DNA of 64,000 bases, taken from contig NZ_VTHJ01000022.1 in NCBI RefSeq assembly GCF_008386495.1, forward strand, positions 62,001-126,000. The letters run 5' to 3'. Under the pieces are notes generated by a model. That model worked only from the letters and a program-made list of their open reading frames with translations. It did not search any database and was not told the DNA's origin. The position numbers were made by a program, and so were the translations under genes. Of the stretch, positions 52,401 to 60,561 are shown piece by piece; the stretch's first letter is position 1; every line of letters begins with the position of its first letter. This DNA is from Streptomyces tailanensis. GTDB taxonomy: Bacteria; Actinomycetota; Actinomycetes; Streptomycetales; Streptomycetaceae.

Positions 52401-52444
52401 AAAGCAGCAGCACCCCAAGCTTCGAAGCGAGCCCTGAGATCGCC

Positions 52445-53578
52445 CTAGAACTTGTTCCTCGGGGTGATGCCCAGGCTCATGCCCGACAGGCCCCGCTGGC
52501 GGCCGCCCAGCTTGCTCGCGATGGCCCGCAGGGCCGAGCCGGCGGGGGAGTCGGGGTCGGTCAGGACCACCGGCTTGCCCTCGTCTCCGCCCTCGCGGAG
52601 GCGGACGTCGATGGGGATGTTGCCGAGGACCGGGACCGTCGTACCGGTCGTACGCGTCAGACCGTCCGCCACGACCTGGCCGCCGCCCGTGCCGAAGACG
52701 TCGACCATCCCGTCGCAGTGCGGGCAGGGGAGGCCGGACATGTTCTCGACGACGCCGACGATCTTCTGGTGGGTCTGGACGGCGATGGAGCCGGCGCGCT
52801 CCGCCACCTCGGCCGCCGCCATCTGAGGCGTCGTCACGACGAGGATCTCGGCGTTCGGGACCAGCTGGGCCACGGAGATGGCGATGTCGCCCGTACCCGG
52901 GGGCAGATCGAGCAGAAGGACATCCAGGTCGCCCCAGTACACGTCCGCCAGGAACTGCTGGAGGGCGCGGTGGAGCATCGGGCCGCGCCAGACGACGGGG
53001 TCGTTGCCGGGGGTGAACATGCCGATCGAGATGACCTTCACGCCGTTCGCGGACGGCGGCATGATCATGTTCTCGACCTGGGTGGGACGGCCGTCGGCGC
53101 CGAGCATGCGTGGCACGGAGTGGCCGTAGATGTCGGCGTCCACGACACCGACCTTCAGACCGTCGGCCGCCATCGCCGCCGCCAGGTTCACCGTCACCGA
53201 GGACTTGCCGACGCCGCCCTTGCCCGAGGCGACGGCGTACACGCGCGTGAGGGAGCCCGGTTTCGCGAACGGGACCTCGCGCTCGGCCTGGCCGCCCCGC
53301 AGGGCGGAGGCCAGCTCGCGGCGCTGCTCGTCGCTCATGACGTCGAGCTCGACGTCGACGCGGGTGACGCCCTCGACCCGCGAGACCGCCTCCGTCACGC
53401 GCTGCGTGATCGTGTCGCGCATGGGGCAGCCGGAGACCGTCAGGTACACGGCGACCGCGACCGCTCCGTCCGCATCGATCTCCACCGATTTGACCATCCC
53501 GAGGTCGGTGATGGGCCGGTTGATCTCGGGGTCGTTCACCGTCGCCAGTGCTTCACGCACCGCGTCTTCCATAGCCAT
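52445..53578 (-). CDS. mrp: Mrp/ApbC-family P-loop ATPase (Fe-S cluster carrier)
   Basis: A 377-residue protein. N-terminal MIP18/DUF59 domain (about 1-75, with SGCPMRD), then the deviant Walker A SGKGGVGKSS (118-127), Walker B VLLLDLPPGTGD, and CPHC (285-288) for cluster binding. It assembles or transfers Fe-S clusters; conserved near tatB in actinobacteria. The ATG at 53578 follows TACCAT and 7 nt, with no ribosome site, so probably leaderless. Confidence 0.94.
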   Translation of the reverse strand: MAMEDAVREALATVNDPEINRPITDLGMVKSVEIDADGAVAVAVYLTVSGCPMRDTITQRVTEAVSRVEGVTRVDVELDVMSDEQRRELASALRGGQAEREVPFAKPGSLTRVYAVASGKGGVGKSSVTVNLAAAMAADGLKVGVVDADIYGHSVPRMLGADGRPTQVENMIMPPSANGVKVISIGMFTPGNDPVVWRGPMLHRALQQFLADVYWGDLDVLLLDLPPGTGDIAISVAQLVPNAEILVVTTPQMAAAEVAERAGSIAVQTHQKIVGVVENMSGLPCPHCDGMVDVFGTGGGQVVADGLTRTTGTTVPVLGNIPIDVRLREGGDEGKPVVLTDPDSPAGSALRAIASKLGGRQRGLSGMSLGITPRNKF

Positions 53579-53585
53579 AAGGACG

Positions 53586-53591
53586 ATGGTA
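53586..53591 (-). promoter_or_regulatory. Candidate -10 element, leaderless start of mrp
   Basis: TACCAT, 7 nt, then ATG at 53578. Confidence 0.45.
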
Positions 53592-53621
53592 CGGCGACCG
53601 GCGGGGGCGTCGGAAAGCCCG

Positions 53622-54329
53622 TCAGCGGTCGCCTTCATCACGCCCGCGGGGGTGCTCCACCGGGAATACGACCCGTCCGTCCCCGTTCCGCTCGTGCAGC
53701 CCCCTGGTCAGGTCCTGGAGTTCGGAACGCAGCCAGTCACGCGTGGCGACCTCGCCCAGACCGATGCGCAGCGCCGCGATCTCCCGGGTCAGGTACTCGG
53801 TGTCGGCGATCGAGCGTTCGTTCTGCTTGCGGTCCTGTTCGAGTTCGACCCGGGCGCGGTCGTCCTGCCGGTTCTGCGCCAGCAGGATCAGTGGGGCGGC
53901 GTAGGAGGCCTGCAGGGACAGCACCAGCGTCAGGAAGATGAACGGGTACTCGTCGAAGCGCAGGTGGCTCGGCGCGGAGATGTTCCACAGCACCCACACG
54001 ATGATCACGACCGTCATCCAGACGAGGAACCGCCCGGTGCCGATGAAGCGTGCGATCCGTTCCGAGAAGCGTCCGAAGGCCTCCGGGTCCCACTCGGGCA
54101 GGAACCTGGCCCGGCGCGGCAGGGGCAGGTCCAGGCGCGTACGTGGGCGCGCGGTGACCCCGGTGGGCATGCGCTCCCGTACGGGCGCACCGGAGGAAGG
54201 CGTGCGCTCGCGCATGGGCGCGCCCGCGTGATCCCGCTCGCGCCCCCCGAGCCCTCCGATCCGCCCGTCACGACCGTCTCGTCCCCGGCGCCCGTCTCGT
54301 CCTCCGCGCCCGTCGCGCTCAGGAACCAT
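53622..54329 (-). CDS. DUF1003 membrane protein
   Basis: A 235-residue protein. Residues 1-70 are Arg/Gly-rich and disordered. The DUF1003 core holds two transmembrane helices (about 110-128 and 140-160) with the NISAPSHLRFDEYPFIFLTL segment between, then a coiled-coil C-terminus (QDDRARVELEQDRKQNERS). Its start overlaps the upstream MgtE-like gene by 11 nt, so the pair acts together. Function unknown; the pairing suggests a link to magnesium. Confidence 0.9.
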   Translation of the reverse strand: MVPERDGRGGRDGRRGRDGRDGRIGGLGGRERDHAGAPMRERTPSSGAPVRERMPTGVTARPRTRLDLPLPRRARFLPEWDPEAFGRFSERIARFIGTGRFLVWMTVVIIVWVLWNISAPSHLRFDEYPFIFLTLVLSLQASYAAPLILLAQNRQDDRARVELEQDRKQNERSIADTEYLTREIAALRIGLGEVATRDWLRSELQDLTRGLHERNGDGRVVFPVEHPRGRDEGDR

Positions 54330-55614
54330 GGGCGGCCCCCTCGACGTCCCCGCCGTCCTCGTCCAGGTAAAACTCCGTCTCCCGCCAGTCCTCGGGCAGC
54401 ATGTGGTCCAGTACGTCGTCCACGGTCACCGCACCCAGCAGCGAGCCGCTCTCGTCGACCACGGGCGCCGCGACCATGTCGTACGTCGCGAAGAACCCGG
54501 CGACCTCCGGCAGCGGGGCCTCCGGATCGAGCGGCTGGAGGTCGTTGTCGAGGATCGAGCTGACCAGGGAGTACGGCGGGTCCCGCAGCAGCCGCTGGAA
54601 GTGGACCGTGCCGAGGTACTTGCCGGTCGGGGTCTCGTCCGGCGGCCGGCACACATACACCTGGGCGGCGAGCGCGGGGGAGAGGTCGGGCTCGCGGACC
54701 CGGGCGAGCGCGTCGGCGACGGTGGAGTCCGGGCGCAGCACGATCGGCTCGGTGGTCATCAGACCGCCGGCGGTCTTCTCCTCGTACGCCAGGAGCCGGC
54801 GTACGTCCGCCGCCTCCTCCGGCCGCATCAGCGTCAGCAGCCGCTCCTGCTCCTCCTCCGGCAGCTCGGCGAGCAGGTCGGCGGCGTCGTCCGGGTCCAT
54901 GGCCTCCAGGACGTCGGCGGCCCGCTCCTCCTTGAGCTTGCCGAGGATCTCGATCTGGTCGTCCTCCGGAAGCTCCTCCAGGACGTCGGCGAGGCGATCG
55001 TCGTCGAGGGCGGCGGCGACCTCGGCCCGGCGCTTGGCGGAGAGGTGGTGCAGGACGTTGGCGAGGTCGGCCGGGCGGAGCTGCTCGAAGGTGGCGAGGA
55101 GGCTCTCCGCGCCCTGCCCGTGCTCCTCCAGCGAGAACCCGGTCACCGCCGACCACTCCACGGTCAGCGTCTCGCCCCGGTGCCGCCGGAACGCCCCGCC
55201 CTTCCCCTTCCGTACGAACACCCGGTCGATCTCCCAGTCGCGGCGGGCCGGCAGCTGCTGCACCGAGATGTCGAGGACCGTCACCTCCTCACCCGTCTCC
55301 ACGAGCTGTACGCGACGGTCCAGCAGTTCCCCGATGACGAGCCGCTCGGTGGGCCGCTGCTCGAAGCGGCGCACGTTCAGGACGCCGGTGGTGATGACCT
55401 GGCCGGACTCCACTCCCGTGACCCGGGTCATCGGCAGGAAGATCCGGCGCCGCGTGGACAGCTCGACGACCAGGCCGAGCAGCCGCGGCGGCTTCCGCCC
55501 GACCCGCAGGATGGCCACGAGGTCACGGACCCGGCCCACCTGGTCGCCGTTCGGGTCGAAGACGGCGACTCCGGAGAGGTGCGAGACGAAGATCCGGGTC
55601 GCCACGGGCGCCAT
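54319..55614 (-). CDS. MgtE N-domain/CBS protein lacking the membrane channel
   Basis: A 431-residue cytoplasmic protein. A PRC-barrel-like start (VFDPNGDQVGRVRDLVA), the MgtE N-terminal helical repeats (LADVLEELPEDDQIEILGKL and following), and a CBS pair (TAGGLMTTEPIVLRPDSTV; VVDESGSLLGAVTVDDVLD). True MgtE continues with five membrane helices; here the protein ends soon after the CBS pair. Probably a magnesium sensor for the DUF1003 partner or another transporter (inference). GGAAGGGG lies upstream of the ATG. Confidence 0.9.
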   Translation of the reverse strand: MAPVATRIFVSHLSGVAVFDPNGDQVGRVRDLVAILRVGRKPPRLLGLVVELSTRRRIFLPMTRVTGVESGQVITTGVLNVRRFEQRPTERLVIGELLDRRVQLVETGEEVTVLDISVQQLPARRDWEIDRVFVRKGKGGAFRRHRGETLTVEWSAVTGFSLEEHGQGAESLLATFEQLRPADLANVLHHLSAKRRAEVAAALDDDRLADVLEELPEDDQIEILGKLKEERAADVLEAMDPDDAADLLAELPEEEQERLLTLMRPEEAADVRRLLAYEEKTAGGLMTTEPIVLRPDSTVADALARVREPDLSPALAAQVYVCRPPDETPTGKYLGTVHFQRLLRDPPYSLVSSILDNDLQPLDPEAPLPEVAGFFATYDMVAAPVVDESGSLLGAVTVDDVLDHMLPEDWRETEFYLDEDGGDVEGAAHGS

Positions 55615-55850
55615 GAGCCACCCCTTCCTCTTGTGTGAGCCTTGTGTCCTCTATGTGGAGTGAGCCTTTCGCGATAATCACGCGAGTCATACGGAGTCAT
55701 ACGGGATTGTCCGCGGAGGAGGGCTTCAGGCTAGCCCGTCCCGATCGGATATGCCCTGGTGAGCGGTGCGGACGGACTGCCTCCGTGGCGCGGCGGGAGC
55801 CCCGGTACTCTGCGGTACGCCTGGACTCCCCACGAAGAGGTGTGTCGTCT

Positions 55851-56603
55851 GTGACTCTCATTCCCCGTACCCGAAGGGCCGCACTGGTGAGCGCCGTCTG
55901 CGCCCTCGTGGCGAGCGGGCTGGGGCTCACCGGGTGCAGCGAGGATCCGAACGAGGGCACCAACGGCGTCGGCAAGCTGCAACCGGCACAGATCCAGAGC
56001 AAGACCAAGGCGGCCGCCACCGCGGCGGGCGCGGTCCGGCTCTCCGGGGCCGTGGTGAGCAACGGCAAGACGTACAAGCTGGACATGCGCCTGAAGGAGG
56101 GCGGCGGCACGGGCTCGGTGACCGCGGAGGGCTCGACCTTCCGGCTGCTGAAGGTCGGCGAGCACCTCTTCCTCAAGGCCGACGCCGACTTCTGGGCCCC
56201 CGAGGAGGAGGGCAAGGGCGGCGACGACGACGCCGAGGCGGCCGCCGCGGACAAGCTGGACGGCATGTACGTGAAGGTGCCGACCGGCGACCCCGCCTAC
56301 AAGCGCTTCAGCGGCTTCACCGACAAGGACGTCCTCCTCGACGGGCTGCTCACCCTCCACGGCGCCCTGTCCACCGACGGCTACCATGATCAGTCCGGCA
56401 CCCGCACGATCCGCATCACCGGCGACAAGGGCTCCGGCGGCACCCTCGACGTCGCCCTGGAGGGCACCCCGTACCCCCTCCGCCTGGTCCGCGCGGGCGA
56501 CGCCGGCACGATCCTCCTCACCGACTGGGGCAAGGACTTCACCCTGAAGGAACCGGACGAGAAGTCGGTGGTGGACTACGGCAAGCAGCTGCCCACGTCG
56601 TAG
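55851..56603 (+). CDS. LppX/LprG-like or hypothetical lipoprotein
   Basis: A 250-residue lipoprotein: lipobox LTGC with lipid Cys29, then a beta-rich body (VRLSGAVVSNGKTYKLDMRL; GSVTAEGSTFRLLKVGEHLF) like the unclosed barrel of LppX/LprAFG proteins. An acidic loop (EEEGKGGDDDAEAAA) is unusual. GTG start at 55851. It may carry a lipid or ligand at the outer membrane face. Family placement is tentative. Confidence 0.75.
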   Translation: MTLIPRTRRAALVSAVCALVASGLGLTGCSEDPNEGTNGVGKLQPAQIQSKTKAAATAAGAVRLSGAVVSNGKTYKLDMRLKEGGGTGSVTAEGSTFRLLKVGEHLFLKADADFWAPEEEGKGGDDDAEAAAADKLDGMYVKVPTGDPAYKRFSGFTDKDVLLDGLLTLHGALSTDGYHDQSGTRTIRITGDKGSGGTLDVALEGTPYPLRLVRAGDAGTILLTDWGKDFTLKEPDEKSVVDYGKQLPTS

Positions 56604-56639
56604 TGGCGGAGCGTTACTTCTAAACCTTCCTAAGCCTTC

Positions 56640-57152
56640 CTACGCCTTCTTGCGCCGCTTCAGAAGCAGCCTGGGCAACCCCGCCGGAATCGGCCTCCGC
56701 GTAGTCGCGGGCGTCGGCACCGGCACCGCCGCCAGGTCGCCGTCGGGCAACGGCGACGTGGTCCCCGTCGGCTCCAGGCGAAGTACCCGGCACTCCCGGC
56801 CCCACCGCTCCGGCATGGCCTCACCATCAGGCGCGTTCAACCGCTTGCCCTTGAGCTCGGCCACCGCGGCCTCCCACTCGACAGAGCCCGCGGCCAGCTC
56901 CACGACCGTCGCGTCCCAGGTCACCAGCCGCCCGCCCTTGTCCTTGCTGCGCACGGTGACCACGGCGGAACCCCCGTCGACGAGCCCCGGCAACGGCTGC
57001 TCCCCCGGCCCGTCGCCGACCAGGCACACCGCACCCTCGTGCCAGACATGCCACAGCGCACGCGACGCCACCCCGTCGCCCCGCACCCAGATGAGCCCGG
57101 ACTTCTTGGTGGCCTCCTCGACGAGGGCCCGGTCGAGCAGCTGTTCCGTCAT
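56640..57152 (-). CDS. Hypothetical protein, split-barrel-like
   Basis: A 170-residue protein. SGLIWVRGDGVASRALWHVWHEG and the following VTVRSKDKGGRLVTWDATV look like the first strands of a split-barrel (flavin-reductase/pyridoxamine-oxidase-like) fold, but no cofactor motif is seen. C-terminal tail Pro/Arg-rich. ATG 57152 follows TAGGCT and 7 nt, with no ribosome site. No function assigned. Confidence 0.7.
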   Translation of the reverse strand: MTEQLLDRALVEEATKKSGLIWVRGDGVASRALWHVWHEGAVCLVGDGPGEQPLPGLVDGGSAVVTVRSKDKGGRLVTWDATVVELAAGSVEWEAAVAELKGKRLNAPDGEAMPERWGRECRVLRLEPTGTTSPLPDGDLAAVPVPTPATTRRPIPAGLPRLLLKRRKKA

Positions 57153-57159
57153 GAACAGC

Positions 57160-57165
57160 AGCCTA
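57160..57165 (-). promoter_or_regulatory. Candidate -10 element, leaderless start
   Basis: TAGGCT, 7 nt, then ATG at 57152. Confidence 0.4.
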
Positions 57166-57192
57166 GCCGGGCCCCGCAAAACCGCCCCTCGG

Positions 57193-58317
57193 CTAGAGCC
57201 ACCCGTTCCGCTTGAGCGTGCGGTGGATGCCGAAGCAGATCGCGACCGTGATGGTCAGGACCATCGGGTACCCGAACTTCCAGCGCAGCTCCGGCATGTA
57301 GTCGAAGTTCATGCCGTACACGCCACACACCATCGTCGGTACGGCGATGATGGCCGCCCACGAGGTGATCTTCCGCATGTCCTCGTTCTGGGCGACGGAG
57401 GCCTGCGCCAGGTTGGCCTGGAGGATCGAGTTGAGGAGTTCGTCGAAGCCGACGACCTGCTCCTGGACGCGGGCGAGGTGGTCGGCCACGTCACGGAAGT
57501 ACTTCTGGATGTCGGGGTCGACCAGCCGCATCGGCCGCTCGCTCAGCAGCTGCATGGGCCGCACCAGCGGCAGCACCGCGCGCTTGAACTCCATGACCTC
57601 GCGCTTGAGTTGGTAGATCCGGCCGGCGTCCGTACCCCGCGGCGTGCCCTTGCGCCCCGGCGAGAACACCTCGGTCTCCACCTCGTCGATGTCGTCCTGG
57701 ACGGCGTCCGCGACGGCCACGTACCCGTCGACGACGTGGTCGGCGATGGCGTGCAGCACGGCCGAGGGGCCCTTGGCGAGCAACGCCGGGTCGTCCTGCA
57801 GCCGGTGGCGCAGCGCGCGCAGCGAACCCTGACCGCCGTGCCGGACGGTGATGAAGAAGTCCCGCCCGGTGAAGCACATGACCTCGCCGGACTCGACCAC
57901 CTCGCTGGTGGAGGTGAGTTCGTCGTGCTCGACGTAGTGGATGGTCTTGAAGACGGTGAAGAGGGTGTCGTCGTACCGCTCCAGCTTCGGCCGCTGGTGC
58001 GCGTGCACCGCGTCCTCCACGGCCAGCGGGTGCAGCCCGAACTCGGCGGCGATACCGGAGAATTCGGCCTCGGACGGCTCGTGCAGCCCGATCCAGACGA
58101 AGCCGCCGTCCCGGCGCACCTGACGGATCGCCTCGTGCGGGGTCAGGCAGCGCTCGGTGGCGACGCGCACGCCGTCGCGGTAGACGGCGCAGTCCACGAC
58201 GGCCGTCGTCGCCTCCGCCGGGCGCGTGGCGTCGTACGGGCCCCCGTCCTTGCGCAGCGACAGGTGCGAGGTACGGGTCGGGCGGACCGCGGCACGCAGG
58301 TTGTTGATCATCGACAT
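57193..58317 (-). CDS. corA: CorA-family magnesium/cobalt transporter
   Basis: A 374-residue channel. A large cytoplasmic N-domain, a long helix, and two C-terminal transmembrane helices; the first ends with the signature YGMNF (GMN at 335-337) that forms the ion selectivity loop. AAGGAG precedes the ATG at 58317. Together with the MgtE-like/DUF1003 pair it makes a magnesium-related area. A 519-bp untranslated region lies upstream. Confidence 0.94.
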   Translation of the reverse strand: MSMINNLRAAVRPTRTSHLSLRKDGGPYDATRPAEATTAVVDCAVYRDGVRVATERCLTPHEAIRQVRRDGGFVWIGLHEPSEAEFSGIAAEFGLHPLAVEDAVHAHQRPKLERYDDTLFTVFKTIHYVEHDELTSTSEVVESGEVMCFTGRDFFITVRHGGQGSLRALRHRLQDDPALLAKGPSAVLHAIADHVVDGYVAVADAVQDDIDEVETEVFSPGRKGTPRGTDAGRIYQLKREVMEFKRAVLPLVRPMQLLSERPMRLVDPDIQKYFRDVADHLARVQEQVVGFDELLNSILQANLAQASVAQNEDMRKITSWAAIIAVPTMVCGVYGMNFDYMPELRWKFGYPMVLTITVAICFGIHRTLKRNGWL

Positions 58318-58824
58318 GGGCAGACTCCTTCGCAACGAAAGGCCGCCGACGACGGTTGGAACTACCCGGAATGGGGACGTTTTGACTGCGGATGTTTGGC
58401 ACGTCCACAAAGCGGGGAGCACCGCACCGTCGCGGTGACAGCTTCGCTTGATTCAGATCAGCGATTCAGATCAAGACGGGAAAGAAGTGCTCTTCCGTTG
58501 CGCGACGACCGACGGACGGCACGACGCGAGTGAGGGTGGCAGCCAAGCAGAGAGTTGAAGCCAGAGCTACGGAACTCAGTGGGCGGAAGAGCGGGTGGTA
58601 CTGCACGGTCGACTTCGGTCCATCGCAGCCCCACCTCCTCCGGCCGGTCCCTCGTAAGGGACGTTCCATGCCCCGCTCGGGGTTCCCCGTAGGGGAGTCA
58701 GTTCTCGGCCGAGGTCTTGAGAGCGACGCTTCTGCGTGCTGCTCGTGTGTTGACCTGACCGGCGCCCAAGACTAACAGTCGACTGAAGTGTCAAGGTGCC
58801 CGTTTGCCGGTTCCTGACGAGTTC
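58318..58824. other. Long structured intergenic region upstream of corA
   Basis: No supported gene in about 500 bp. It contains direct repeats GATTCAGATCA (58453 and 58467), a perfect small hairpin GTCCCT-CGTA-AGGGAC (58647-58662), GGGGTTCCCC (about 58679) and CTCGGCCGAG (about 58704). It could hold a long corA 5' leader (magnesium-sensing) or a small RNA; no known riboswitch pattern is recognised. Confidence 0.4.
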
Positions 58825-58830
58825 TATGCT
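58825..58830 (+). promoter_or_regulatory. Candidate -10 element, leaderless start of the SUFU gene
   Basis: TATGCT, 6 nt, then ATG at 58837; TTGCCG about 15 nt upstream may serve as -35. Confidence 0.45.
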
Positions 58831-58836
58831 CGGCTC

Positions 58837-59421
58837 ATGGCTGATGTTCTTCCGTTGGTGGAGGCCCGTTTGCGCACCGCGCTGGGCGAACCGGACGCGC
58901 GTGCCGCGGTCACCTTCCTCGGTACGGACCGCATCGAGGTCCTCCGCTTCACCGACGGAGACCTCGTCCGCTACGCCACCCTCGGCATGTCCCTCCAGCC
59001 GATGGCCGACCCGACCGCGATGCTCGCCGACCCCGTCAAGGGCCCGCGCGCCGAGCTCGTCCTGTCCGTACGGCACGGGGCGGCCGACACCGACAAGGTG
59101 CTCCGCCCGCTCGCCGTGCTCGCCGCGTCACCGCAGGTCGAAGGCGTGGTCGTGGCCCCCGGCGCCTCCCTCGACGTGGGTGAGCCGCTCTGGCCGGGCG
59201 CCCTCTTCACCTCCGTCCTCGTCGCCGAGTCCGGCGGCCTCGTCGAGGACCTCGAACTGGACGCCCCCGCCGACCCCGTACGTTTTCTGCCCCTCCTGCC
59301 GATGACCGCCAACGAGGCCGCCTGGAAGCGGGTGCATGGCGCCCAGGCCCTCCAGGAGCGCTGGCTCACGCACGGCACGGATCTGCGCGACCCGGTCCGC
59401 AAGTCGGTCCCCCTGGACTGA
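58837..59421 (+). CDS. Suppressor-of-fused (SUFU) domain protein
   Basis: A 194-residue protein made almost wholly of a SUFU-like domain (DGDLVRYATLGMSLQPMADP, then RAELVLSVRHGAADTD). Bacterial members are common in actinobacteria, sometimes as immunity-like proteins, but this stand-alone core gene has no known role. Start is ATG 58837 with TATGCT 6 nt upstream; a TTG at 58804 would add 11 residues. GC-rich and collinear with core neighbours. Confidence 0.85.
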   Translation: MADVLPLVEARLRTALGEPDARAAVTFLGTDRIEVLRFTDGDLVRYATLGMSLQPMADPTAMLADPVKGPRAELVLSVRHGAADTDKVLRPLAVLAASPQVEGVVVAPGASLDVGEPLWPGALFTSVLVAESGGLVEDLELDAPADPVRFLPLLPMTANEAAWKRVHGAQALQERWLTHGTDLRDPVRKSVPLD

Positions 59422-59676
59422 CGGGACCGACCGATTCCGACTCCTCTTTCGACTCCCTGGTGTGACGGACGGCACGGCGTACGTGACCGGAGGGCGCCCG
59501 GCAGGTGGCCGAAAATCGCCGCTTCCCTTGGACGTGCGGGTAGTTGATTCCGTTGGTTGGCCAAGTGGGCGAGCCGCTGTCCGGGATCCGGTGTCCGTGA
59601 GCGGAATGTGACGCGCACACGCCGGACGGGTGATCGTCCTTGACGCGAGGAAGCACGGGGAGGACCGTTGGGCCCT

Positions 59677-60318
59677 ATGAGGGGCGAACCCAGTTGCCCG
59701 AAGTGTGGTGGCCGGGTCAGGGCTCCCGGCCTCTTTGCCGACTCCTGGCAGTGCGCTGTGCACGGGACGGTGCACCCGCTGCAGCCCGTGATCCCGCCCA
59801 GCGTCGAGGCCCTCAGCGTTGTGGTGCACCGTGCCAAGGTGCCCGTGTGGATGCCGTGGCCGCTGCCTGTGGGCTGGCTGTTCACCGGGGCCGCGTTCGC
59901 CGGTGACGACCGCAGCGGGGGCCGCGCCACCGCCGTGGCCTGCTCCGGCCCGGGGCCGCTCGGCGGGATAGGGGAGCTGGTGCTCATCGCCGAGGAACTC
60001 GGCGTCGGCCTCGGCGCGCGGTACGCGGGCATCGACGGCCCCGACCCCGGCCCGTATCTGAGCGTCGAGAAACCGCCCCAGGCGAAGGTCCTGGCCGCCG
60101 GGCGCCCGACGCCTCTCTGGCATGTCTCCGCCACCCCCGACGACCGTGCGGTGTTCGCCGGGGAGGCGCTCGGACTGTGGCTGTGGGCGGTCGTGTGGCC
60201 CGAGCAGACCGGGTTGCTGATGTACGACGAACTGGTGCTGACAGATCTGCGGGACGCGGGGGCGGAGGTGGAGCTGCTGCCTTGCGGGGCGCTGTCACCG
60301 CGGATCTTGGAACCGTAG
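59677..60318 (+). CDS. DUF6758 zinc-ribbon-like protein
   Basis: A 213-residue protein that begins MRGEPSCPKCGGRVRAPG: a CPKCGG knuckle and a later CAVHGTVHP that may complete a zinc ribbon. The remaining part has the conserved GWLFTGAAFAGDDRSGG and LGARYAGIDGPDPGPY motifs. ATG at 59677; a TTG at 59668 closer to GGGGAGGA is an alternative start. Function unknown, conserved in streptomycetes. Lies upstream of the PHP phosphoesterase gene. Confidence 0.85.
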   Translation: MRGEPSCPKCGGRVRAPGLFADSWQCAVHGTVHPLQPVIPPSVEALSVVVHRAKVPVWMPWPLPVGWLFTGAAFAGDDRSGGRATAVACSGPGPLGGIGELVLIAEELGVGLGARYAGIDGPDPGPYLSVEKPPQAKVLAAGRPTPLWHVSATPDDRAVFAGEALGLWLWAVVWPEQTGLLMYDELVLTDLRDAGAEVELLPCGALSPRILEP

Positions 60319-60373
60319 GGCGCGGATCCTTGATTCGCCGGGCGCCTGATAGCTCCGGGTCGGCCCGGGAAAG

Positions 60374-60397
60374 TCAGGGGCGCGGGGAACTGCGCGA
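60374..60397. repeat. Copy of the dispersed GGGGCGCGGGGAACTGCGCG repeat
   Basis: TCAGGGGCGCGGGGAACTGC followed by GCGA, 55 bp after the DUF6758 stop, the usual 3'-end position of this family. Confidence 0.65.
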
Positions 60398-60561
60398 GAA
60401 ACCCCACGCACTCGCAGTCACCGAACAACCGATTCACCCGAGCTGCTCGCGAACTCTGTAGGGGGCAGTCGGCGGTTTCAGGTGTGACAAATGTGGTTCG
60501 GGTACGCGTTATTCTTGAGCGTCCGCTTCTTTTGTGTCCCGTCATGCCTGGAGTCCGCCTC

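Noticed and set aside
58530..58775. 81-residue frame in the region upstream of the SUFU gene
   Set aside because: Odd composition, no ribosome site, lies in a hairpin-rich noncoding region.
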